DNA of 64,000 nucleotides. Origin: Halorussus halophilus. Its GTDB lineage: Archaea > Halobacteriota > Halobacteria > Halobacteriales > Haladaptataceae. A program made the position numbers and the translations under genes. The stretch is from the NCBI RefSeq assembly GCF_008831545.1, contig NZ_CP044523.1:496001-560000 (forward strand), read 5' to 3'. The notes below the pieces were generated by a model, which was given only the letters and a program-made list of their open reading frames with translations, was not told the origin of the DNA and did no database searches. Within the stretch, counting starts at the first letter, position 1; each line of letters begins with the position of its first letter. Positions 8,777 through 17,850 of this stretch are shown here, in pieces.

Positions 8777-10249
8777 TCAGCAGTCGTCGTTCGAGTCGTC
8801 ACTTCCGTCCGAGTCGCCGTCCGACCCACCGGAGTCGTCGCTACCGGAGCCGTCACCTCCGCTCGAACCGTCGTCGTTGCCATCGGAGTCGTCGTCGGTT
8901 CCGTCGTCGGAACCGCCTTCGGGGGCGTCGTTCTCCCCTTCGCGGAACGCGACCAGTGCGTTCTCGCTGACAGTGTATATCGTCCCGTCTACCGGTGCGA
9001 GATAGCCCTGTAGTTGCGAGTCGCCGTCAGGTCGGTCGCCGGTCACGTCTGGCACCGTCCGCTTGGCGATGAGTTCCCCGGTGTTCGGGTTACGGAGGTG
9101 AATCTCGTCGTAGGCGTCGGGGTCGCCGCTCCCCGAGTCGTCTTTCTTGTCCACCGCGTAGTACAGCACGTCGCCGACGACCACCACGCCCCACGCGTTC
9201 GGATGCATCTCGGCGGACCACTGCTGTTCGCCCGACCGGGCGTCCAACGCGTAAAGCATCGAATCGACCGTGACGTACGCCGTTGTCTCGCCGACGGCTT
9301 GGAAGGTGAGGGACGGGTCTTGGTCGTCCGAGAACTCGGTCTTTGACTTCGACCACATCTTCTCGCCGGTCTCCGCGTCGAGTGCGTTCACGGCCGCGTC
9401 GGTTTCCACGAAGATCACGGTGTTCGTAGCGACGGTGTAGCCGTTCGGTCCGACTTCCGTGGTCCACTCTTCCTCGCCCGTCGCCGCGTCGAGGGAGACG
9501 ACTTTCGAGTTCTCTTCGCTCCCTGGGTTCGACCCTGCGGCGTACACCGACCCGCTCGCCGCGGCGGGAAGCGCGTCCCCACGCTGGTCGAAGTCGTACT
9601 CCCACTGGATGCTCCCGTCCGTGCGAGAGATACCCGTTATCTTTGCCGTGGTGACTGCACCGTCGTCTACGTTGTTGCCTTCGACGACGAGCATCTCGTC
9701 GGTGACCATCGGATAGCCGCCGCCGTGTTCGACCTCCCATCGCTTGGTCCCATCGACGGCGGTGTAGACCTCCGTGTGACCATTCCGAGTGAGATACACT
9801 TCTCCGTCGGCGATGACCGTCTGGTCCGTCCCGTAGCCGCCGTAGGAGTCGTCGGTCGTCAGGTTTCGGGACCACTTCTTGCTCCCGTCAGCGGCGTCGA
9901 GCGCGACCAGTTTCTCGGTGCCTGCTTCGGGGTAGCCAGTGAACGTGTAGACGGTGTCGTACGCGACTAGTGGGTACTCGGCCAAGTCGGCGTTGCCTTC
10001 GAAGAACCAGTCACCCGTCAACTCTCCAGTCGGACCGCTCCCCTCGCCGTAAAAGTAGGTCCGGCCGTTGTCGAAGCCGGTCTGGGGCCACGCGTCTGTC
10101 CCCAAATCCACCATCGAATCGTCGTGGTCGGCAAACTCTCCCTTGCCGAACTCCTTTGCGACAGCCGTGGAGGTTCCTGCGAGACCGAGGGCAGCGGTGC
10201 CTGCGAGGACTGAACGGCGACTGAACTGCATGCCTTCGTCGTCGGACAT
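8777..10249 (-). CDS. Tat-exported PQQ-like beta-propeller protein, copy 2
   Basis: A 490-residue paralogue of the 7210 gene. The first 25 codons and the upstream 60 bp are nearly identical (MSDDEGMQFSRRSVLAGTAA). Blades include VALDAADGSKKWSRNLT, VYTAVDGTKRWEVEHG, VSLDAATGEEEWTTEVG, NALDAETGEKMWSKS and YALDARSGEQQWSAE. The body has diverged more than the 5' end, which suggests gene conversion or constraint there. The tail of about 55 residues is Asp/Ser/Gly-rich and ends in Cys (NDDC). Likely cell-surface or exoplasmic; substrate unknown. Confidence 0.85.
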   Translation of the reverse strand: MSDDEGMQFSRRSVLAGTAALGLAGTSTAVAKEFGKGEFADHDDSMVDLGTDAWPQTGFDNGRTYFYGEGSGPTGELTGDWFFEGNADLAEYPLVAYDTVYTFTGYPEAGTEKLVALDAADGSKKWSRNLTTDDSYGGYGTDQTVIADGEVYLTRNGHTEVYTAVDGTKRWEVEHGGGYPMVTDEMLVVEGNNVDDGAVTTAKITGISRTDGSIQWEYDFDQRGDALPAAASGSVYAAGSNPGSEENSKVVSLDAATGEEEWTTEVGPNGYTVATNTVIFVETDAAVNALDAETGEKMWSKSKTEFSDDQDPSLTFQAVGETTAYVTVDSMLYALDARSGEQQWSAEMHPNAWGVVVVGDVLYYAVDKKDDSGSGDPDAYDEIHLRNPNTGELIAKRTVPDVTGDRPDGDSQLQGYLAPVDGTIYTVSENALVAFREGENDAPEGGSDDGTDDDSDGNDDGSSGGDGSGSDDSGGSDGDSDGSDDSNDDC

Positions 10250-10286
10250 GTTACGATTGTAACGACCACGAACACTTGTAAACGGA

Positions 10287-10310
10287 TTTTGGCGGTTAGA
10301 AGCTCTAAAA
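10287..10310 (-). promoter_or_regulatory. Shared upstream motif of the propeller genes (site 2)
   Basis: Minus-strand GAGCTTCTAACCGCCAAAA lies about 40-60 nt before the ATG at 10249 and is followed by a GTTTAC element in the TATA position. It is nearly identical to site 1 at 8636-8659. Confidence 0.5.
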
Positions 10311-10371
10311 ATCTAGAACGTCGCGGCGAGAGACCGCGTGAACTAAGCGCCCTCACTCAGAAATCGCGTGC

Positions 10372-11268
10372 ATGAAAGTCATCGTCCACGGCGGTGCTGG
10401 AAGCGCCCCAGACGAACCGACACCGAGACAAGCAGTCTTAGACGAGGCCGCCGTCGCTGGCGAAGCCGAGTCGTCGGTCGTGGACGCTGTCGAAGTCGCA
10501 GTCAACGTCCTCGAATCGTCGCCACGGTTCAACGCCGGAGTCGGCGGTGCCGTCCAAAGCGACGGCGAGATTCGCACCGACGCCGGATTGATGACGAGCG
10601 ACCGCGACGCAGGCGCGGCCTGCTCGATGCCGGGCGTCGAACACGCCGTCAGTGCCGCTCGCGTGGTCATGGAGGAGACGCCCCACGTACTGGTCAGCGG
10701 CGACCACGCCACCGAACTCGCCGCCGATTTCGGCGTCGAAACCGGTGTAGACCTCTGGACGGAAGACAGTCGGGAGCGCTGGAACGATTACGACGCGCCG
10801 GAGGGCACGCCAAGGGAACACGTCGCGTGGCTCCGGGAGCGGTTCGGCGGGAGCGCGGCGACGACTTCCGGAGACGACGGGCGCTCGAATCCGAAGGACC
10901 ACGACACGGTCGGTGCAGTCGCGCACGACGGCGAGGCGTTCGCCGCGGCCACCTCGACTGGCGGCCGCTGGTTCGCGCTCGCCGGTCGCGTCGGCGACGT
11001 CCCCCAAATCGGGAGCGGATTCTACGCCGCGCCCGCTGGCGCGGCGAGCGCGACGGGTGCTGGCGAGGACATCGCCAAGACGACGCTCACTCGGCGGGCA
11101 GTTCGGCACCTCGAATCCGGACACAGCGCCCAAGAAGCCGCAGACCGTGCTATCGAGGAGTTCGCGGAACTGACCGGCTCTTCGGCTGGCGTCATCGTGC
11201 TGGACCGCGACGGAACCGCGGGGAGCGCGTTCAACAGCGAACAGATGCAGACTGCGGTGGAGGGCTAG
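10372..11268 (+). CDS. Isoaspartyl peptidase / plant-type L-asparaginase
   Basis: A 298-residue N-terminal-nucleophile hydrolase that removes isoaspartyl dipeptides or hydrolyses Asn. VIVHGGAGSAP opens the alpha chain. The autoproteolysis site is in KDHDTVGAVAHDG, where Thr becomes the N-terminal nucleophile of the beta chain. Downstream GRVGDVPQIGSGFYAAP, ASATGAGEDI and SSAGVIVLD are the usual substrate-pocket segments. Length and motifs match intact family members. It is divergent from the propeller gene; the intergenic space carries that gene's promoter. Confidence 0.93.
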   Translation: MKVIVHGGAGSAPDEPTPRQAVLDEAAVAGEAESSVVDAVEVAVNVLESSPRFNAGVGGAVQSDGEIRTDAGLMTSDRDAGAACSMPGVEHAVSAARVVMEETPHVLVSGDHATELAADFGVETGVDLWTEDSRERWNDYDAPEGTPREHVAWLRERFGGSAATTSGDDGRSNPKDHDTVGAVAHDGEAFAAATSTGGRWFALAGRVGDVPQIGSGFYAAPAGAASATGAGEDIAKTTLTRRAVRHLESGHSAQEAADRAIEEFAELTGSSAGVIVLDRDGTAGSAFNSEQMQTAVEG

Positions 11269-11406
11269 AGAGCGCACAGAGTGAGCGGGCAGTAGTTTTC
11301 ATCGACGTTTTGCAAGCGAGCGTAGCGAGCGCAGGAAAAGGCGGGTTGCGTCGCCACTCCCGGCCAGACAGTTTCAGAAAAAGAATCGCGGGGTCGTCGC
11401 TCGCTC

Positions 11407-12930
11407 TTATGCGGTAGTCGTCTCCGCGGCGGTCGTCGTTTCGCCGCCTTCGGTCGTCGTTTCACCACCTTCGGTCGTCGTCTCTTCGCCACCTTCCGTG
11501 GTCGTCTCGCCACCTGCCATCGTCGTTTCCTGTCCACCCACGATAGTCAGGTTGGCCGTCTGACGCGCGTCACGAGTGTAGACGCCGTGTTCGAACGTTC
11601 CGGTGGGGAACGCGCCCACGTCGGCGTTGGTGATGTTGTACGTCACCGTCATGGATTCTCCGGCCGGAATCTCCACCAGTTCGGCGTCGATGACCGACCC
11701 TTCGATACGGTAGGACACCTGCTCGACGACTCGTTCGCCGCCGTTGTTGACGACGACTGCCTCGACGGTGTAGTTCTGGCCTTGCTCGACCTCCGACGGA
11801 GCCGATAGGTTCTGGATGCTCAGAATCTGCACGTCTCCTTCACCGGCGGACGAGGAGGCCGCCGAGGCCATGCCGACCGTCGCGTTCTGGACCGTGACGC
11901 TTCCGACGCTGACGCTGTCGATGACTGTCCCGCTTTCCTGAGCGGTCGCGGTCTCCTCTGCGGTGGTCGTCTCCTCTTGGAGCGCGCCTTCGGTCGTGGT
12001 CTCCTCGGCCATCGTGGTTTCCTCAGCCATGGTGGTCTCTTCTGCCATCGTCGTCTCGTCCATCTCTTCGGTCGTGGTCGCGGGTTCTTCTTCCGTCGTC
12101 TGCGCCGGTTCTGCCGCGCCACCCGTCTGTATGCTCTCGACGGTTAGCGTCGCGATAGTCATCTGGTCCACGTTGACCTGCCGGATAGTCGCGCTCTCGA
12201 CGGAGACCGAATCGACTTCCTGCATCCCGCCGTCGTCAGCCATGTCGGTCGTGGTCTCTTCTGCCATGGTGGTCTCTTCCGCCGCTGTCGTCTCTGCGGC
12301 GGTCGTCTCCGCACCACCCTCGGTCGCAGTTTCCGTGGTCTCTTGGAGTGCAGCCTCGGTCGTAGTCTCCTCTGCCATGGTCGTCTCTTCAGCCATGGTG
12401 GTCTCCTCGGCCACTGTCGTCTCTTCCATCTCCTCGGTCGTCGTGGTCTCCTCTGCCATGGTGGTCTCTTCCTCCATGGTCGTCACGTTCGCCTCACCGT
12501 CCGTCTGGACGTTGAGGTTCTCGACGGTGAGGGTGTTCACGTCCATCTGCTCGATGGTCAGGTCCTGCACCGTGACCGACTCGACGGACGCGTTGCCGCT
12601 GAGTGCTTGCGAGAGCGTCTCGTCGTCGGTCTGTACGTCAGCCATCGTGACGTTCTCGAACGAGAGACTCGCCAGCGAGACGTCCTGGAGCGTCGCGTTC
12701 GTGAGCGTCTCGTCTTGGCTCTCTATCTCGACAGTATCGACTCGCATCTGCTGGACAGTCGCGTTCTCGACCGTCGCGTTACCCAACTGCAACTCCCCTA
12801 CCTGTACGTTCTGTAGCAGTACGCCGTCCGCTTGTGAAGTCTCCCCCGACGTCCCCCCGAGTGTCGCCAGCGGAACGCCAGCGAGCAGAAGGAGGGCAGC
12901 CATCACCAGTGCACCGGTCTCACGTTTCAT
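11407..12930 (-). CDS. Secreted Thr/Glu-rich repeat surface protein with beta-solenoid-like repeats
   Basis: A 507-residue secreted protein. The start ATG at 12930 gives MKRETGALVMAALLLLAG, a signal peptide; a longer frame adds ten unlikely residues. Residues 35-145 and later blocks repeat a short pattern of alternating hydrophobic residues (VENATVQQMRVDTVEIES, LTNATLQDVSLASLSFEN), suggesting a beta-solenoid. Between them are long runs of a TTMAEE-type repeat (about 155-240 and 290-330). A C-terminal region (QGQNYTVEAVVVNNGG) looks like a CARDB/Ig-like domain. The end is another TTEGGE repeat. Many N-x-T/S sites suggest glycosylation. Function unknown. Confidence 0.8.
   Translation of the reverse strand: MKRETGALVMAALLLLAGVPLATLGGTSGETSQADGVLLQNVQVGELQLGNATVENATVQQMRVDTVEIESQDETLTNATLQDVSLASLSFENVTMADVQTDDETLSQALSGNASVESVTVQDLTIEQMDVNTLTVENLNVQTDGEANVTTMEEETTMAEETTTTEEMEETTVAEETTMAEETTMAEETTTEAALQETTETATEGGAETTAAETTAAEETTMAEETTTDMADDGGMQEVDSVSVESATIRQVNVDQMTIATLTVESIQTGGAAEPAQTTEEEPATTTEEMDETTMAEETTMAEETTMAEETTTEGALQEETTTAEETATAQESGTVIDSVSVGSVTVQNATVGMASAASSSAGEGDVQILSIQNLSAPSEVEQGQNYTVEAVVVNNGGERVVEQVSYRIEGSVIDAELVEIPAGESMTVTYNITNADVGAFPTGTFEHGVYTRDARQTANLTIVGGQETTMAGGETTTEGGEETTTEGGETTTEGGETTTAAETTTA
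11990..12480 (-). repeat. Tandem hexapeptide-coding repeats (TTMAEE type)
   Basis: Within the surface-protein gene, two clusters of 18-bp units coding for Thr-Thr-Met-Ala-Glu-Glu and variants lie at about 11990-12070 and 12245-12480. Units differ at synonymous positions, so they are not very recent perfect duplications. Such tracts can change copy number by slippage. Confidence 0.75.
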
Positions 12931-13154
12931 ATGCGGCCCATCATATTCTGGATGCGGCAATAAACTGGGAGAACCGTTTCGGACAGTTCTTTGCTTTGAC
13001 GGCCTATTACTGCCGTTACCGCGGAATTAAGATTCGAGTACGACTGCCCTAACCCGTGGGTGACATATCTGTCGCCGAACCCGTTTGCTAGCGGTAGACC
13101 ACGGAATTCGGAGACAACGCAAACTCTTTCTGGCGTTCTACCCAAGAAGTCGCC

Positions 13155-14054
13155 ATGAGCGACAGCGAACTGGACCTCGAAGCAGAGAAGTACGAGAAAC
13201 ACCGCGAGGCGGGCGAAATTCTTGCACAGGTCCGCGAGGAGGCGGCCGACCGCGTCGAAGTCGGAGCCAAGCATCTGGACGTCGCGGAGTACGCCGAGGA
13301 CCGAATTCGAGAACTCGGCGGCAACCCGGCGTTCCCGGTCAACATCAGCATCGACCACGAGGCCGCCCACGCCACGCCGGAGATAGACGACGACACGGAG
13401 TTCGGCGAAGAGATGGTCAACCTCGACATCGGCGTCCACGTCGATGGTTGGCTCGCCGACACGGCCATCACCGTGGACCTCTCCGGGAACCCGGAACTCG
13501 CGGAGGCGAGCGAGGAAGCACTCGACGCCGCGCTCGAACTGGTCGAACCGGGCGTCGAGACAGGCGACATCGGCGCGGAAATCGAATCGGTCATCGACGG
13601 CTACGGCTACAACCCCGTCGTGAATCTCACCGGGCACGGACTCGACCAGTACCAACAGCACGTCCCGCCGAACATCCCGAACCGCGCCGTCTCACAGGGC
13701 GTCGAACTCGAAGTCGGCGACGTGGTCGCCATCGAACCGTTCGCCACGGACGGCACCGGCAAGGTCACGGAGGGTAACAGCGAGCAGATTTTCGCGCTCG
13801 AACACGAGGGGTCGGTCCGTGACCGGCAGGCCCGCCAGGCACTTGACCAGATTAGCGAGGAGTTCAAGACGCTCCCCTTCGCTACTCGCTGGCTAGACGT
13901 CGCCCGTGCGGAGATGGCACTCCGCCGCCTGAAGATGAACAACATCGTCCACGGCTATCCCGTGCTGCAAGAGGACGAGGGTTGTCTCGTGAGCCAGAAG
14001 GAACACACCGTCATCGTGACCGAAGACGGGTGTGAGATTACCACGAAGAACTGA
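13155..14054 (+). CDS. map: Methionine aminopeptidase, type II
   Basis: Removes the initiator Met from nascent proteins. The 299 residues are the usual archaeal length. Pita-bread-fold metal ligands are visible: two Asp in NLDIGVHVDGWLADTAITVD, His in NLTGHGLDQY, Glu in VVAIEPFAT, and the last Glu in SQKEHTVIVTEDG. The insert between the metal-site segments marks type II. The gene is monocistronic; its 3' flank carries two perfect hairpins (14099-14117 and just after). Confidence 0.95.
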   Translation: MSDSELDLEAEKYEKHREAGEILAQVREEAADRVEVGAKHLDVAEYAEDRIRELGGNPAFPVNISIDHEAAHATPEIDDDTEFGEEMVNLDIGVHVDGWLADTAITVDLSGNPELAEASEEALDAALELVEPGVETGDIGAEIESVIDGYGYNPVVNLTGHGLDQYQQHVPPNIPNRAVSQGVELEVGDVVAIEPFATDGTGKVTEGNSEQIFALEHEGSVRDRQARQALDQISEEFKTLPFATRWLDVARAEMALRRLKMNNIVHGYPVLQEDEGCLVSQKEHTVIVTEDGCEITTKN

Positions 14055-14098
14055 GTCTCCGCTGTTTTTGATGCAGATGTTGCAAGCGAGCGAACGCC

Positions 14099-14117
14099 GG
14101 AAGAGCGAAGCTCTTCC
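14099..14117. repeat. Perfect 8-bp hairpin downstream of map
   Basis: GGAAGAGC (14099-14106) pairs with GCTCTTCC (14110-14117) across a GAA loop. A second hairpin, GTCGCGC/GCGCGAC, follows immediately. They resemble the hairpin arrays of the dispersed intergenic repeat family; a terminator role is possible but there is no T-run. Confidence 0.5.
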
Positions 14118-14246
14118 GAGCAGTCGCGCGACGGCGCGACGACGAAGTGAACGAGTCCGCCGAAGCAGTCGCTCGCTGGGGATAGTCAACGGGGAAGAAG
14201 CAGGGACCGCGGTCAGGGCCGCGGGGACTAACTCTCTCTCGGCGGC

Positions 14247-14447
14247 TTACGCGTTGTTCATCCGCTGGCTGCTCGTCTCACCGCACACCTGACACTCGGT
14301 GACGCGGTAGGGTTCGCGCGAGAACTCCGCGTTCTCGCGTTTCTGACTCTCAGTCTTGATCTCCACGGAAACTTCGTGGGGGGTGTCGCGTTCGCAGTCG
14401 TCGCACGATTCGGTGATGGCCTGAAAGCTTTGGTTTTGTGTTGCCAT
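14247..14447 (-). CDS. Small zinc beta-ribbon protein
   Basis: A 66-residue protein with two CxxC pairs (SCDDCERDTPHE near residue 15 and TECQVCGETSSQR near residue 55), i.e. a small zinc ribbon conserved in haloarchaea (recalled as a DUF7835-type family). The ATG at 14447 was preferred to a longer frame whose extra 27 residues include the AT-rich promoter segment. Role unknown; such microproteins often bind RNA or partner proteins. Confidence 0.75.
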   Translation of the reverse strand: MATQNQSFQAITESCDDCERDTPHEVSVEIKTESQKRENAEFSREPYRVTECQVCGETSSQRMNNA

Positions 14448-14652
14448 TGTGACCTTCCTCTCACTTTCTCCTTGCGCTGATACGAGCATAAAAACCCCTT
14501 TCTGTTGGGGGTAGTTCGAACCGTTCATTCCGTTCCCGTACTGCGATTTTCACCCAAAATTAGAGCAGAATCGGTGAAACAGTTTATCGACGTATTAGAC
14601 CGAGTAATGAAACAAAAACTGGCCGCAACGGCCGCAGGTTTTATATACTTGT

Positions 14653-16290
14653 TCACGGCTCCAAACCGCGGATTGCAGACCGCAAGAAGACGAGGACCGG
14701 TATAATTTCCAGGCGGCCGACCCACATATTTAAGAGGAACATACCTTCGGCGAGAGTCGGCATCGACGGGCCGGTGATGCCTGTCGATAGTCCGACGTTA
14801 CCCTGGGCGCTCGCCACCTCGAACAGGGCGTCGGCGTAGCCGAACGTTGCAGGAGCGACGTCTACGAGTATTAGGCTGCTGCTAATCAGCACGATGAGCC
14901 ACAACATGCTGACGATGGCGGCCTCGCTGAACTCCCGTTCCATCGACTCACGGTCGAGGACGCGTCCACCGATATCGACGTTGACGACGGCCGAGGGAGG
15001 GAGGAACACCCGCGAGAACTGCCACTGGATGCCTTTGCTGATGGTGTACCCGCGGATGATCTTGATGCCGCCGACCGTGGAACCGGCCGCGCCACCGAGG
15101 GTCATGGCGAAACTGACTATAAGTTTTCCCCCGGCGGTCCACCGACCGATAGGCGCAGACTGAAAGCCGGTGCAGGTGAGCGCGCTAACGAACTGGAACG
15201 TCGAATCGCGGACCACGCCCGACTGTCCACCGAACACCGCTCCGATGTCCGGTGTCAGGAAATTTTGCAGTGTAAGTGCGGCGACACCCGCCGCGAAAAG
15301 AACGAACAGCCACTTCGTCTGGAGGTCGTCGAACAGCACCTTCAAGTCCCGATTTTTTAGCACGCCGTAGTGGATAGGAAACGCGATGGCACCGAGGGTC
15401 ATGATGGGCAACAGTAGCGTCTCGACCAGCGGCGAATCGTACGACGCGATGGAGTTGTCGGTCACGCTGAACCCACCCGTCGAGAGGGCAGTCATGGCGT
15501 GGTTTATCGCCTGCCAGAGCGCGGTTCCCGGCGAGAGTGGTTCCGTCCAGAGGAGCGCGGCGAACAGCACGCCAATCGAGAGGAGCGTGTAGCCGACGAA
15601 TATCTTCCAAACGGTCTGAACGGTATGAATGATGCTCGGATGGATGCGCTCCTCGCGCGTCTCGGCTTGGTACAGCGCGTAACTGCCGCTTCCCGGCCGA
15701 GCGAGGATAGCGGTCGTGAGGACGATGACGCCGACGCCGCCGACCCACTGGATGAACGAGCGCCACCACTGTATCGCGTGGGGAAGCGACGGTTCGTGGA
15801 CCGCCATCGTCAGGCCGCTTCCAGTCCACCCGGACATGCTCTCGAAGACGGCGTGCAACGGGTTCTGGAAGTACGCGAGACTCGACAGCGTCGTCGTCGT
15901 TCCGACCTGGATGGCAGTCCAGTCGGTGGTGTCGGCGGTCGCGGGGACGTAACTCGACATGACTTCAGGGGGCGTCAGGTGTGCCGCGAGGAAGAACGGG
16001 AGGGCGCCGAACAGCGCCGTCGCTAACCACCCGCCTGCGGCGATGACCATCCCGTGTTTCATCTTCGGTTCGGGCGCCTCTCCGAAGAGTTTGCGAGCAG
16101 TGCCACCGAACGCGGCGGTGATTCCGCCCGCGAGGAGGAACGCCAGCGCGGGGTACCACTCCCCGAAGAAGGCCGCGATACCGACGCTCGCGGCCATCAT
16201 CGTGGCCTGCATCAGGACCAACGCGCCCACGTCCCGGAGGATGACTGCAAGGTCACTCGGCACCCCGTTGACGGTCGGTCTCCGTGGCAT
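14653..16290 (-). CDS. trkH: Trk potassium uptake system, membrane subunit TrkH
   Basis: A 545-residue potassium-translocating subunit with four pore repeats. P-loop-like segments are MSGWTGSGLTM, LSTGGFSVTD, LTCTGFQSAP and QGNVGLSTGIT, each with the Gly of the selectivity filter. It forms a TGATG overlap with trkA upstream, so the two are co-translated. Potassium import supports the salt-in strategy of haloarchaea. Confidence 0.94.
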   Translation of the reverse strand: MPRRPTVNGVPSDLAVILRDVGALVLMQATMMAASVGIAAFFGEWYPALAFLLAGGITAAFGGTARKLFGEAPEPKMKHGMVIAAGGWLATALFGALPFFLAAHLTPPEVMSSYVPATADTTDWTAIQVGTTTTLSSLAYFQNPLHAVFESMSGWTGSGLTMAVHEPSLPHAIQWWRSFIQWVGGVGVIVLTTAILARPGSGSYALYQAETREERIHPSIIHTVQTVWKIFVGYTLLSIGVLFAALLWTEPLSPGTALWQAINHAMTALSTGGFSVTDNSIASYDSPLVETLLLPIMTLGAIAFPIHYGVLKNRDLKVLFDDLQTKWLFVLFAAGVAALTLQNFLTPDIGAVFGGQSGVVRDSTFQFVSALTCTGFQSAPIGRWTAGGKLIVSFAMTLGGAAGSTVGGIKIIRGYTISKGIQWQFSRVFLPPSAVVNVDIGGRVLDRESMEREFSEAAIVSMLWLIVLISSSLILVDVAPATFGYADALFEVASAQGNVGLSTGITGPSMPTLAEGMFLLNMWVGRLEIIPVLVFLRSAIRGLEP

Positions 16291-16973
16291 CAGTCGTGGT
16301 CCTCGTAGTGGCCGAACACGTCCGTCACGTTCGGTGTCGCACCTTCCTCGGAGAAGACGGTCACGAGGTCACCCGGTTGGAGTTTGGTGTTCCCGCGCGG
16401 AGTGACGACGTCGTGGCTCTCGGCGCGCTCGATAGCGACGACGAGCAGGCCTTCGTCGAGGAGACCGCCCTCGGCCGCGTCTGCCAGCGTCTTTCCAGCG
16501 ACCGGAGCTTCCTCGCCGACAGTGATTTCGAACACTTCGGCGTGGTCGCCGACACGCATGTAGTCCTTGACGGAGGGCCGCTTGACCGCTCGGTAGAGGT
16601 ACTCCGCGATGAGTCGCTGGGGGTTCTCGATGACGTTGATGCCGATTTGCCGGAAGATACTCATGTGTTCGGGGTTGTGGACGACAGAGACGAGAGAGGG
16701 AATCTCCAATTCTTGGCCCAGCAGACTCACCATGATGTTGGTCGCGTCGTGCTGGGTCGTGGCGATGAGCGCGTCCGCGCGGTCGCCACCGGCCTCCAAG
16801 AGCGTGTCCATGACGGTCGCATCGTCGTTCAGCACCAGCGCGTCGAACTGCGCGGCGGCCGCTTCGGCCCGTGCCGAGTCCTTCTCGATGACCACCACGT
16901 CGTTGTCGTTCTGCGTGGCTATCTCGATGAGTTGCGACCCGATGTCGCCAGCACCGACAATGATGAGATACAT
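16290..16973 (-). CDS. trkA: Trk potassium uptake regulator TrkA
   Basis: A 227-residue cytosolic gating subunit. The N-terminal RCK domain starts MYLIIVGAGDIGSQL, a Rossmann GxGxxG nucleotide site, with Asp/Glu at the end of strand 2 (VVVIEKD). Residues about 140-220 form the RCK_C (TrkA_C) domain ending GDLVTVFSEEGA. NAD(H) or ATP binding is expected to gate TrkH, encoded immediately downstream. Confidence 0.93.
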   Translation of the reverse strand: MYLIIVGAGDIGSQLIEIATQNDNDVVVIEKDSARAEAAAAQFDALVLNDDATVMDTLLEAGGDRADALIATTQHDATNIMVSLLGQELEIPSLVSVVHNPEHMSIFRQIGINVIENPQRLIAEYLYRAVKRPSVKDYMRVGDHAEVFEITVGEEAPVAGKTLADAAEGGLLDEGLLVVAIERAESHDVVTPRGNTKLQPGDLVTVFSEEGATPNVTDVFGHYEDHD

Positions 16974-17218
16974 TCGTGTCCCCGCAGAGACGCCCTATCT
17001 TTGAAAAGTTACCTTTCTCCTCGTTGTGCGCGAGAAAATCCGGCAATTGTTGCGAGTGTCAGTTCCCGGTCAGTGTTGCGTTCACCGGGCGAATTCGTTG
17101 CAGTTCGTTGCAGTGGTTCGTGAAATGGAAATGGGACCGTACGAACTGGAAGCCGAGTATACGAGAGGACGGGCAGAAATCAATACAATCTTTACATTTT
17201 GGGAGTGCCATTCACCTG

Positions 17219-17794
17219 ATGAGTGAGAAGCAATCTACGAACAACTGCTCTCGTACGTGGTTCGCACAGACACTCCCCGCAGGACTCCTCGTTGGAGGCA
17301 TTCTCGTCTACTTCCACGCCACGATTCTCACGGCACTCGGGTGGGCAGGTGGGTTTCGATTCCTTAGAAAAATCAGCCTGGTGTATTTCGCTATCGGAGC
17401 AGTAGCACTCGTTGGCGCGCTGTCTCGGCACGAATTCGACGTTCGCTACACAGTAGTGGCTACTATCGTGAGTCTCCCAGTCATACTCGGTGGCATTCTT
17501 CTACTTCCAAGTGAAGCTATTTTCAGCAATCTCGGCCGATTTTTGCTCTACGGTTCGGTAGCGTTCGCGTTCCCGCTCGGCGTCGCACACGACCGCTCGC
17601 AAGAGGAGAGTACGTACCTCCTGCTGGGCGTCGTGTGCGTCGTCTGGGTGGCGCTCACCGGACTGGTTTTACAGTCCGCACCTCGTGGCCCGATTGGTCT
17701 CTATCTCGTATGGAACTTCGCGACGACGCTCGTCTTCGCGGTGCCCGTGTACCTGACTGGTCGCGTCCTCGCACGACCAGTTCCCGAGCAGTAG
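17219..17794 (+). CDS. Six-helix integral membrane protein, unknown function
   Basis: A 191-residue protein of about six hydrophobic segments (LPAGLLVGGILVYFHATIL, ISLVYFAIGAVALVGAL, YTVVATIVSLPVILGGILLL and three more). The ATG at 17219 is preferred: the upstream in-frame extension is Cys/Trp/Arg-rich and unlike a membrane protein. No family recognised. It lies 56 bp before the HIT gene on the same strand. Upstream, 17080-17110 holds a tandem TTCGTTGCAG repeat. Confidence 0.65.
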   Translation: MSEKQSTNNCSRTWFAQTLPAGLLVGGILVYFHATILTALGWAGGFRFLRKISLVYFAIGAVALVGALSRHEFDVRYTVVATIVSLPVILGGILLLPSEAIFSNLGRFLLYGSVAFAFPLGVAHDRSQEESTYLLLGVVCVVWVALTGLVLQSAPRGPIGLYLVWNFATTLVFAVPVYLTGRVLARPVPEQ

Positions 17795-17850
17795 CAAAAT
17801 CCCCGCCACGAACCGCCGAAAGCTAAATCGCTGGACCTCCACTCGCCTGC

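Noticed and set aside
10368-11417. 349-codon Arg-rich frame over the isoaspartyl peptidase
   Set aside because: Alternative frame of a well-supported gene; Arg-rich translation is typical of a frame shadow in high-GC DNA.
11990-12480. Regular repeats as a possible CRISPR array
   Set aside because: The repeats are 18-bp codon units in an open frame with no unique spacers of constant length.
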